From: a virus
Length of the DNA: 36,418 nt
Reading direction: 5' to 3' (one strand)
Virus record (IMG/VR): IMGVR_UViG_3300030329_005367
Span: 1-36,418 of that record
Shown here: positions 8,914 through 17,778 of the stretch, in pieces
How the letters are laid out: every line of letters starts with the position of its first letter
How positions within the stretch are numbered: position 1 is the stretch's first letter
Notes under the pieces: generated by a model
The model's input: only the letters and a program-made list of their open reading frames with translations
What the model was told of the DNA's origin: nothing
The model's database searches: none
Translations under genes and position numbers: made by a program

Positions 8914-11900
8914 ATGGCAACTGAAAGAGAAAAATATTTACAATATCTCAAAGAACAAAGAGAATTACTAGATCCAAATGTTTCAAGATTTGAAGGAAAT
9001 GCCTGGGATTTTGCAGGGCAAGCTTTATGGGGATTCATGGATCAAGCAACAATGGGAACTTTGGGTGTTTCTGACGCTATTAATGAGGCATATAAAGGTG
9101 ATGCTGCTAATACGTGGGAAGAAATGTTTGCAGGTGATGCTGCTGGATCCTATGAAGAGCTTCCTGATACTGGAAAAGCTGGATATGCTGTAGGAGCAGC
9201 ATTAGGGCAAATCCCTAGCTTTTGGCTAGGTGGCATGTTTACTAACGCTGCAGTAAAAGGAGTCGGTAAAATTGGTGCTGGTGGCGCTAAAATGGCAATT
9301 AAAAAATCTTCTAAGGAACTTGCAGAGCAAGCTGCAAAAATGCAAACTAGCAAAAGCGGTATAAGTGCAGCCAAATCAATTACTGATGATGTGGCTAAAA
9401 CTATTGTAGAAGACGCTTACAAATATTCAGCAGGTGCAAACTCAATAAGACAATTAGAAGGAAATATAGCTTCTGACTTGTATGAAAAAACAATGGTTGA
9501 TGGAATAAAAACAAATATAGCATCAACATTAAAAATTGCTGATGATGAAATATTAGAAGGATTAGCCAAGTCTACTTTTGATATTGTTACTAAAAATAAT
9601 CCAGATGATGCATTTTCTTTGCTGCAAATGCTAGTTGCTAAAGCTCCAGGAATAAGAAATACAGAATGGGGGCCAAGATTATTAGGCGCAATGGGTTATG
9701 ATGCAGCTATAGGGTTTACTTTAGGAACAATGAGAACTGGAGTGCAAGAGATTCAAAGATCTCAATGGGGTGTAGAACCTAATGAATATGGAGAAATGGT
9801 TAGATCTAAAGAGGCATATAAATTTGATGCTGGAAGGCTTGGAAAGAATTGGCTTACTAACGCTGTTTATGATGCAGCTTTATTTGCGCCTATGGGTGTA
9901 GCTCAATTTGTAAAAGGAGGCACTAGCGCAAATCATTTAAAAAGGCTAACTAATATGATACATACAAGCACTAAAGCATATTGGAAACCTTTAGCAAAGT
10001 ATACTAATACTGAATTAAGAGCTCAATTAACTGCTATGGATGAAATAGCTGGAGGATACCTCAACATAGGAAGAGGGACTAAATTTGAAAAAATGGGTGC
10101 AAGATGGTGGGTAGATGCAACAACTGATGCAGATAGCAAATTAATGCGTGAATATCTTGGAAAAATAAGAAGAGAATATGTAACAAAAGCCCCTATTGAA
10201 TGGACTAAAGAATTTGGAAAAGATGCAATAGGTTCTTTACCTAGAATGGCAACTGGTGTAGTTGCTATGCACGCTCCTCATGTAATTATGGCATTTACTA
10301 AACAAGGGCTAAGCGCTGAAACGTTTCAAAATGCTATGGGTGGCAGCATGCCAGAAATTGCTGCTAATATTTTTACAGCTATGTATTTTACTAAAAGGCC
10401 TCATAGTTTTCATGTTGAAGCTACTCCTGGGATGCTTAGTAAAATGTTTGAAACTGGGCAAATAAAAGACTATTATGGAGCTAAGCAAAGCAAGCTTAGG
10501 AAAATGCTTGGAGGGTTAAATACATTTGGAATTGAAAGAGACCAAATGATGAGAATTGTAAGTAGTTATAGTAGAAAAACGTTAGAAGACTATCAAGCTG
10601 AAGGAGGAGAATCAGTAATAAAACGTGCTATAGACAAATCTCCAGAATTAAATGAAATTAAATCTATTCTTTCTAGATATGAAAATAAAGCAGAAGTAGG
10701 TGGTGCTGATCTTAAAATCTCATTTGCTAAAAAGATACAAAATATGATTGAAAATAAAGAATTAACAGTTGATGATTCTTTATTGCTTTATGACAACTTA
10801 CTTGTTGCAGAAAAGATTTTAGAAACATATAACAATAACAATCCCAATACTATTGATTTAAATAATATTTCTCCTGACACTGCTTATGAATTGGTTACAA
10901 AATTAAGTAATATTGACTTTAATGGTGAAAAATTAAATAAATATAATTATAGAGAACAATTGAAATCTTGGACTGAAAATACAGTTCGTGATGCTGTAAG
11001 ACAGCCACAAGAGATTTTAAAGCAATATATTGTAGATATATATAAATCTTTAGGAATGGAAGATATTGATATTAATGAGTTTGGAGTTATTAAGGCTCCT
11101 AGATTGTCAAATATTGTGTTTGGAAATAAAGAACTTGAACACATATTTGCCACTATATATGAGAATGGTATAAAAAATAACTGGATAGACCCTCAAACAC
11201 CTCGTGATAGAACATTAACTACTATTGATGGAGAATTGCAAGGTAAGGCTAAATTTGTACATGATAATGCATCTGAAAGAATGATGAATCTAGTTTATGG
11301 AGAAAATTGGAAGAATAAAAGTATAGAGTATGATCCTTTAATATTAACTAATGAAGCTTGGCATACAAGTTTTGATACTTATTTAAAGATGGAGCAACAA
11401 AGAAATGCCTATGAAATATTAACAGAAGGTAAAAAACATAATGCTACAGTCCAAGAATCTACAGATTTATTAAATGCTATAGATAATTTAATGCTATCAA
11501 GACAAAAGCCCATTATTAATAAAGACGAAAGTGTAACTGATGTAGATTTTGGTGAACTTAGTTCTTTTATAGATAATTTGCATGAAATAACTATATCTTT
11601 AAACCCAGATATAAAAACTAAAGTTCCAAAAACTCTATCTCAACAAGAAGCTACAGGATTAATGGAAAAAGTTAATTCAATGATGGGCGATATTATGACT
11701 AATCCTGCTTCATTTAAAGACTTTAAACAGTATATATTTAACAAGTCTATAGATAGATTAGGCTTAAATGATATGACTACAGGTATAGATGCTAAGGCAA
11801 GCGTATTATCATTAAGAAATAATGTTGATTTTAATTATCAAGAAACTGGTACTAATATGATATTTCCTTCTAGAAATCGTATTGCCAAAAACCTTTTAAC

Positions 11901-14900
11901 AGCTTTACAAAGTAATAAAATATCTAGAGATGCTTATAACGAACTATTGTCTCATTATGATTCATTAATAGGAAATATTGGAGAATCTAGGTTTCCAATA
12001 CAATTTGATGATTTAGTTGTTGAGCCAAAAGATGCAGCTTGGATCAAGGCTTTAACAAAATCATTAGTTGATGGAAAGGATAAGATGGATGTATTTGCTA
12101 ATGATAAAGCTAGACAAACGTCTGAATTATTAGCTAATGAAGCTGACAAGCTAACTATGTTATATAATCAAATAGGAGTTGGTGTAGACTCTATAGATCC
12201 TGTTCAGCGTGATTTTGCTAGAAAGCAAATGGAAGAAATAGCAAGCAATAGAGATGCAACTATAAACTTAACATCTCTTATAAAAACAGCTTTATTAGAA
12301 AGAAATAAGCCTTTATTGGATGCTGTAGCTAGGAAAGAAGGTGATATTGTAAATGCTATAGAAATATTATCAAAAGACCCATTAAATTCAGATAGAGCTA
12401 AATATTTAACAGAAATACTAAAACTAGAACAAGATATTAGAACGGATGCTCAAAAGCAAATAATTAATGATGAAAGCCTTACAGAGTTAATTAGAAATGA
12501 ACTTTCACAATATGCTAAAGATATTCCAGAAAAAGACCTACAAGATTCTTCTTTAAGAATGACATCTTCACAATTTCAAGTAAAATATAATATATCACAT
12601 AAATACATTGACAACTTATTTGAAATTGATAGAAGCACTGTAATGACAGCTAAAGACTTACAATCAAATGCTCAAAAATTATTTGGAGAATATTGGGAAC
12701 TTTCAAGGAATATTGATAATCCTGACTTAAGATCTCAAGTTGAAACAGCTATACGTACATTAAAAGCTGCTTCTGGAGATGTACAATTAAGTGATGCTAA
12801 TTTTAATAACTTTATTGTAAAGCCTTTGAAGCTAGCAATGCAGATTGAAATAGACAAAATGCCTTTTAACAATAGATTTTCTTCAGACGTAATAGATGCT
12901 GATTTATATTCTATAACATCTTCATATTTTTCAAAAGTTCCAATTAAAACTTTAAAAGTAAATTTAAATAATAATTCATTAATACAAAATACTAAAGTAG
13001 TAGGAGATGTTCAAAGTAGAGGTATAATGGGAATTTTAAATTATTTAGATTCTAGCCAAAACAATATTTATTTAGCTGAAAATGCAGGTATAGATATTAA
13101 TGGAAAAACAATAAGAGATATTAATGGATTTGATTTAGATCAAATAAATGGAGCTTTAAATTCAGGAAATATGGATATAAAAAATCTAAAAGGAGAATCT
13201 GATTTTTATAAACATGGAGATCCCACCACATTAAAAGATAGGGATATGCGTGGTGCGGACATTAAAGCAAGATATAGAATTATTCCAATGAATGAAAAGA
13301 CTTCATTAATTGTAAGAATGGATAGAGGTAATAGCTCAGTTCATCAACAAATAAGAGCTCAATTTAGCAATGATGGCGAATTATACAAAAAGCTTTTAGC
13401 AACTATGGATGGAGACTTAACAACAGATTCAAAAAGAACTGTATTAGATTTATTGCACAATGTTAGGGCTGCAAAAACAGATGTAGACGTAGTTCAGGCT
13501 ATCAAGCTTACAAGATTGCTTCTTGATATGCCTCATGCTATAGAAAAAGTAGTTGATAATGGTCAGATAAATTTAGATCATCCATTTATAAAAGATACAT
13601 TTAAACGTGCAGGCTTAGTTGAAACTAAAAATGGCTTTGTTCCTACAAATAAAAATATAGGAAGATTTGCAAGTATGTATAAAAATGCAGATTCAGATCT
13701 TTATAAAGGGATACATAGAACTTTATCAAGAGATGGTTGGCTGACTCCAGACGCAGATGGTAATTATAAAAAGTTAAAAACCCTCTCTATAGATGATGAA
13801 GCTGGTAATTTAGTAGACTCTAATGGAGATCCTGTCTCTAATATATTTGATTCTTTAGCAAGGGCTAGAGTTGATTTAGATCAAAAGCTGAATAACAAAG
13901 AAATTGATCCTGATACTTATAAGCAAAATATAGATTTAATAGGAGATGCTACTAAATCAATAGTAGATGGAGAAATGTTTTTATCTAAAAATGCATATTT
14001 AATGGCTATGAGCATGATAGGCACTCATCCTGAAATGGTTAGAACAGATATAAATGGCAAGGTAATAGGCTTTAAATCAGGGGGAATAAAGCCAACAATT
14101 ACACATTCTGATATTAATTTTGACAAATCTTCTAGAGATTATGGAAGAGTTCAAACATGGTTTGGTAAAACTGCATTTAAATATAATCCTATATTAGATA
14201 AGATGATGAAAAACTTAGGAGTAGATGCTTTAACATTTAAATCTGGTAATAAGATTAATACATTGAAGCCTAGAAAAAATGCTGAATATGATGATATGTA
14301 TGCTAAAATTATTGGAAGTAATGAGCCTATGGATCTTGCTATGAATTGGGATAAATATTTAGCCAAAGGAAATATAGAAGATCCTGGTTCTAAAATTATA
14401 GAGCTTCCTTGGGAATCTATGAGCCTTAGAACTGTATCTAAAGAGCATGATCCTCTAGTAGGAGCCAATACAGGCGTTCATATGAGTCATGATAACGGTA
14501 TAGCTGATTGGATTGGAATAGATTCAAAGATTGCTTCTTATAATAAAGCTTTGTCAAATATGTACACTAATCCTTTTTACAAAACTGCATTAGCGCAAAG
14601 AGTACTAGGTGCTCAAGCAGAAACAGGCGATCCTAGTATGGTCAATAGCGCTGTAGCATCTATTTTAAAACGTGATGGAATTATCTTAGAGCCTTGGGCT
14701 CAGCAACGCCTAGAAAATTCAATGATAGGGTATTTTATGAATAATGGAGGAATTGCAGGAGGAATAGTTCCTAATGGATCTTTAGATGTTATGACTGCAG
14801 ATATGGGAAATTTAGATATAAGTGTAAGATCTAGTATTAATGGACGTAATACAGTTCAGTATTTTGGAGAGTTTCTTCCATCATATTATGCAGCTCAAAA

Positions 14901-17775
14901 GCAATTTATAAAACCTGGAGAAGATTTAAGTGGAGCTAATAATATATTAATTCAAAAAATTAAATATAAAGCTGAAAATAATACGGATAGAGAGGCTGAC
15001 GCTTTTATAACAACTATAGGAGATAAGAAATTTTTACAAGTAGAAGGTAGAGCTATAGATGAAAAAGGAAGAATACTTGAACTAGATGGCTTTACAGTTG
15101 TAGGACAGGAAAATCGTGTAAATGAAGGAGCATTTCAAAGGGCTAGTAAATTAGATGCTGAAGGCTTAGATATGATTGATTATGGAACTACATTAGCAGA
15201 AGCAGCTTTACAACTTCAAAATAAAAAACTTAGTATAGGCATGTTAAATAGTAGGCAGCCTAGAAACATGATTGGGGATATTGTTATTAGCAAAATGGCT
15301 ATAGTTGATGGAAAAGCCCATGTAGATGAAATAGCTGGTAACGTTAGCAGGATGAACCACATGGATGCAATAAAGCCTCAAGATGCTGATTTTGATATGG
15401 ATAAATCTTTTAACTTTGTAGCAGCTCCATCATTATTTTGGAGAGAAGCAAACAAATTAGCAGGTCATATTACTACAGAATCTGTAGATGGAGTTCTTAA
15501 TAAATTGTTTGATCCAAATGTAAACACAGGAAGATTTGCTAAATCTTTACCTGATTTACTTGGTGCTGATGCTACTAATGACCAAATTCTTCATGAAGTA
15601 AATAAAGCCAGAGGTCAATTTATAAAAATGCATCAAACTGCAACTTATCTTTCAAATATATTTAGACAAAATCCTACTGTATTACAATTTAGCGCTAATT
15701 TTGTTGAAGGCTATAATAAAGCTTTAACTGTTAGGTTAAATCAAAATGGAAACTATATTAGTACTGTAGACAATATATCAAGAATGGCTAAAGAATATAT
15801 TGATGTTTATAAAAATCTTCCATCTAAACAATCTGCAGAACAGATTAGAGATATTCAAAATAAAATATTTTTTGGAGAAAATGGAATATTTGATGTAATG
15901 ATTGAAAGTAAAGATGCACCAGGAAATTACAAAAAAGTTGATATTAATCTTACAGATCCTCAATATAGAAGAATACAAGAGTCTATAAGGAAAAGAATAA
16001 TTAATCCTTTAAATAAATATCTCAAATATAATAGAGGTGTTCATGAGGATCCTGGTTCAGGCGTTCAGCAAAAAGCAGTTATAAAAAATTATAATGATTC
16101 TTTTGTAGAGCTTTATAACACAATGGATACAAACAACTTAATTGATATTCCTGATGGAGTAGATATAAATGCTGGATTGGTATCTATGGCAGATTATTTC
16201 AAATTTTCTAGAAATCCTTATGATGTGGCTATGAAAGGCCTTCATGAAACTTATCAAAAAACTACTGCTATGAAAGAAGAAGGTGCTTTTGGTAGAGGTA
16301 TGAATGAAGCTATGGAAATAAAGCAATATATTGATAATGGATATATTGAACGGCCTAACATGAGTCAACTTGAAATAGAAAACAAATTATTTAATACAGC
16401 ACTTAAAGAATATGTAAAAGATGAAAGTAGGATTATTAGATTAAATGATTTAGCAAGGCAAGAAACTAATTTAAAGCTTGAAATAGAAAAGAAAAGAGCA
16501 TTTGTTAAAAACGATTTAGATGATAATTTGGAAATTACAAGGTTAAATGAAAAACTTGGAAGAGTTCAAAATCTTAAAACTGAAATGGAAGAAGCGTTAT
16601 CTTATATGTTTAAAGACAATTTTATAGAACAGCCAGAAACTGTAAAATATAATCCAGGTTATAAATCTGGACGATTAACTCCATTTGACAAACCTTATGT
16701 TATTTTAAATAAAGCTGGTAATATTAAAGAAGTAATAAATGTTGGTAATTACAATAGAAATGACATCTATCCTTCAGATAAAATTGTAGTAAATGGAAGA
16801 AGGTTTCAAGTTACAGATGGAGAAACGCAAAAAGGATTAAGAATATTGTCAGAAGCCTTTTCTGGACTTCCAGTTCTTACAGATGAAGCAGGTAATTTTA
16901 GAAAAATTACTAAAAATGAATTTGAATACATTAATAATGACTACAAATCTATAGTAGCTCAAATTATGCAATTACAAGATATTCCTAGAGTTGGAAGGGA
17001 AGGGATTGCTAATTTTTCATTACAAAGGGAACGTATATTATATGATAGATTGTTTAATGAGCCTAAGGTTGCTGCAGATGAAGTTTATAGAAAAGCTTTA
17101 ATTATGCAAATGATAAATCCATATATATCTGATAAAGTAGTCTCAGTAAGGGCATTGAATGACAATTCTGGCAAAAGAGCTGTATATGATTATATGTATA
17201 CAGAAAATGCTTTAAGCGAACCTGTTATAAGTTTATTGGCAAAAATACAATCAGGAGAGCATAAAGGAGATCAGAAATTTGCTAAAGAAGTTTTAGATGA
17301 TATTAATAAGCTAAAAACAGTAGCATTATTAAAAACAGAAAATCCTAATATTGATTTTAATTTAGTAAAAGCTAGAATGTTTACTGAGCCTGCAAGTATA
17401 GATGGCTTTATGACTAAAGACAAATATTTAAATCAAGATATATATGACAAAACAAAAGCTTCTGATGAAATAGTTAGAACTGCTGCAGAAGTAATGGTAA
17501 ATTATGCAAATGGAGAAGGTTTAGTAGATCCAGTACTACTTTATAAAGCATCTGTAACTATGGCAAAAAATGGTATTGATTATGGAGTACAATGGTCAAA
17601 CAAGCGTGTTATTGCAGATTCTGACGGGATTGCTAGAGATTTTGGAATTAAAGAAAGATTAATTACAGAGATAGATGCTATTAATCGTAAAGATCTTGGA
17701 GAAAAAGGCGGTCAAGGAGAGTCTTCAAGTGAAAGAATTAAGAATTTATTTGACTGTTATAAAATAAGGAATTAA
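8914..17775 (+). CDS. Giant virion protein with a two-barrel (crAss-like) RNA polymerase signature
   Basis: This 2953-aa protein (about a quarter of the window) starts at ATG behind AGGAGAG. Near the N-terminus (about residues 80-120) is a Gly/Ala-rich hydrophobic stretch like those of ejection proteins. The key region is near residue 2110: LNSRQPRNMIGDIV (R2114, P2116), then DGKAHVDEIAG, then KPQDADFDMDKSFNFV, with D2159, D2161, D2163 and K2164. Cellular RNA polymerase beta-prime has LNRAPTLHR, then EGKAIQLHP, then NADFDGDQ in the same order, and crAss-like polymerases have RxP followed by DFDIDK. The three Asp would bind the catalytic Mg. A Lys/Gly-rich block at 1715-1781 (GKVIGFKSGGIK, FGKTAFKYNP, GVDALTFKSGNKI) is a candidate for the first barrel. 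No T7-type polymerase motifs seen. Expected role: packaged in the virion, injected, transcribing early genes. The motifs are seen; the polymerase activity and packaging are inferred. Confidence 0.8.
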   Translation: MATEREKYLQYLKEQRELLDPNVSRFEGNAWDFAGQALWGFMDQATMGTLGVSDAINEAYKGDAANTWEEMFAGDAAGSYEELPDTGKAGYAVGAALGQIPSFWLGGMFTNAAVKGVGKIGAGGAKMAIKKSSKELAEQAAKMQTSKSGISAAKSITDDVAKTIVEDAYKYSAGANSIRQLEGNIASDLYEKTMVDGIKTNIASTLKIADDEILEGLAKSTFDIVTKNNPDDAFSLLQMLVAKAPGIRNTEWGPRLLGAMGYDAAIGFTLGTMRTGVQEIQRSQWGVEPNEYGEMVRSKEAYKFDAGRLGKNWLTNAVYDAALFAPMGVAQFVKGGTSANHLKRLTNMIHTSTKAYWKPLAKYTNTELRAQLTAMDEIAGGYLNIGRGTKFEKMGARWWVDATTDADSKLMREYLGKIRREYVTKAPIEWTKEFGKDAIGSLPRMATGVVAMHAPHVIMAFTKQGLSAETFQNAMGGSMPEIAANIFTAMYFTKRPHSFHVEATPGMLSKMFETGQIKDYYGAKQSKLRKMLGGLNTFGIERDQMMRIVSSYSRKTLEDYQAEGGESVIKRAIDKSPELNEIKSILSRYENKAEVGGADLKISFAKKIQNMIENKELTVDDSLLLYDNLLVAEKILETYNNNNPNTIDLNNISPDTAYELVTKLSNIDFNGEKLNKYNYREQLKSWTENTVRDAVRQPQEILKQYIVDIYKSLGMEDIDINEFGVIKAPRLSNIVFGNKELEHIFATIYENGIKNNWIDPQTPRDRTLTTIDGELQGKAKFVHDNASERMMNLVYGENWKNKSIEYDPLILTNEAWHTSFDTYLKMEQQRNAYEILTEGKKHNATVQESTDLLNAIDNLMLSRQKPIINKDESVTDVDFGELSSFIDNLHEITISLNPDIKTKVPKTLSQQEATGLMEKVNSMMGDIMTNPASFKDFKQYIFNKSIDRLGLNDMTTGIDAKASVLSLRNNVDFNYQETGTNMIFPSRNRIAKNLLTALQSNKISRDAYNELLSHYDSLIGNIGESRFPIQFDDLVVEPKDAAWIKALTKSLVDGKDKMDVFANDKARQTSELLANEADKLTMLYNQIGVGVDSIDPVQRDFARKQMEEIASNRDATINLTSLIKTALLERNKPLLDAVARKEGDIVNAIEILSKDPLNSDRAKYLTEILKLEQDIRTDAQKQIINDESLTELIRNELSQYAKDIPEKDLQDSSLRMTSSQFQVKYNISHKYIDNLFEIDRSTVMTAKDLQSNAQKLFGEYWELSRNIDNPDLRSQVETAIRTLKAASGDVQLSDANFNNFIVKPLKLAMQIEIDKMPFNNRFSSDVIDADLYSITSSYFSKVPIKTLKVNLNNNSLIQNTKVVGDVQSRGIMGILNYLDSSQNNIYLAENAGIDINGKTIRDINGFDLDQINGALNSGNMDIKNLKGESDFYKHGDPTTLKDRDMRGADIKARYRIIPMNEKTSLIVRMDRGNSSVHQQIRAQFSNDGELYKKLLATMDGDLTTDSKRTVLDLLHNVRAAKTDVDVVQAIKLTRLLLDMPHAIEKVVDNGQINLDHPFIKDTFKRAGLVETKNGFVPTNKNIGRFASMYKNADSDLYKGIHRTLSRDGWLTPDADGNYKKLKTLSIDDEAGNLVDSNGDPVSNIFDSLARARVDLDQKLNNKEIDPDTYKQNIDLIGDATKSIVDGEMFLSKNAYLMAMSMIGTHPEMVRTDINGKVIGFKSGGIKPTITHSDINFDKSSRDYGRVQTWFGKTAFKYNPILDKMMKNLGVDALTFKSGNKINTLKPRKNAEYDDMYAKIIGSNEPMDLAMNWDKYLAKGNIEDPGSKIIELPWESMSLRTVSKEHDPLVGANTGVHMSHDNGIADWIGIDSKIASYNKALSNMYTNPFYKTALAQRVLGAQAETGDPSMVNSAVASILKRDGIILEPWAQQRLENSMIGYFMNNGGIAGGIVPNGSLDVMTADMGNLDISVRSSINGRNTVQYFGEFLPSYYAAQKQFIKPGEDLSGANNILIQKIKYKAENNTDREADAFITTIGDKKFLQVEGRAIDEKGRILELDGFTVVGQENRVNEGAFQRASKLDAEGLDMIDYGTTLAEAALQLQNKKLSIGMLNSRQPRNMIGDIVISKMAIVDGKAHVDEIAGNVSRMNHMDAIKPQDADFDMDKSFNFVAAPSLFWREANKLAGHITTESVDGVLNKLFDPNVNTGRFAKSLPDLLGADATNDQILHEVNKARGQFIKMHQTATYLSNIFRQNPTVLQFSANFVEGYNKALTVRLNQNGNYISTVDNISRMAKEYIDVYKNLPSKQSAEQIRDIQNKIFFGENGIFDVMIESKDAPGNYKKVDINLTDPQYRRIQESIRKRIINPLNKYLKYNRGVHEDPGSGVQQKAVIKNYNDSFVELYNTMDTNNLIDIPDGVDINAGLVSMADYFKFSRNPYDVAMKGLHETYQKTTAMKEEGAFGRGMNEAMEIKQYIDNGYIERPNMSQLEIENKLFNTALKEYVKDESRIIRLNDLARQETNLKLEIEKKRAFVKNDLDDNLEITRLNEKLGRVQNLKTEMEEALSYMFKDNFIEQPETVKYNPGYKSGRLTPFDKPYVILNKAGNIKEVINVGNYNRNDIYPSDKIVVNGRRFQVTDGETQKGLRILSEAFSGLPVLTDEAGNFRKITKNEFEYINNDYKSIVAQIMQLQDIPRVGREGIANFSLQRERILYDRLFNEPKVAADEVYRKALIMQMINPYISDKVVSVRALNDNSGKRAVYDYMYTENALSEPVISLLAKIQSGEHKGDQKFAKEVLDDINKLKTVALLKTENPNIDFNLVKARMFTEPASIDGFMTKDKYLNQDIYDKTKASDEIVRTAAEVMVNYANGEGLVDPVLLYKASVTMAKNGIDYGVQWSNKRVIADSDGIARDFGIKERLITEIDAINRKDLGEKGGQGESSSERIKNLFDCYKIRN

Positions 17776-17778
17776 TAA

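Noticed and set aside
14151-14468. 105-aa frame on the - strand inside the giant gene
   Set aside because: Antisense shadow of the polymerase-like gene with no SD and hydrophobic, repetitive composition.
8914-17775. T7/N4-type single-subunit RNA polymerase in the giant protein
   Set aside because: No T/DxxGR or motif B (R-x3-K-x6-YG) pattern found; the RxP plus DFDMD pattern points to the two-barrel class instead.
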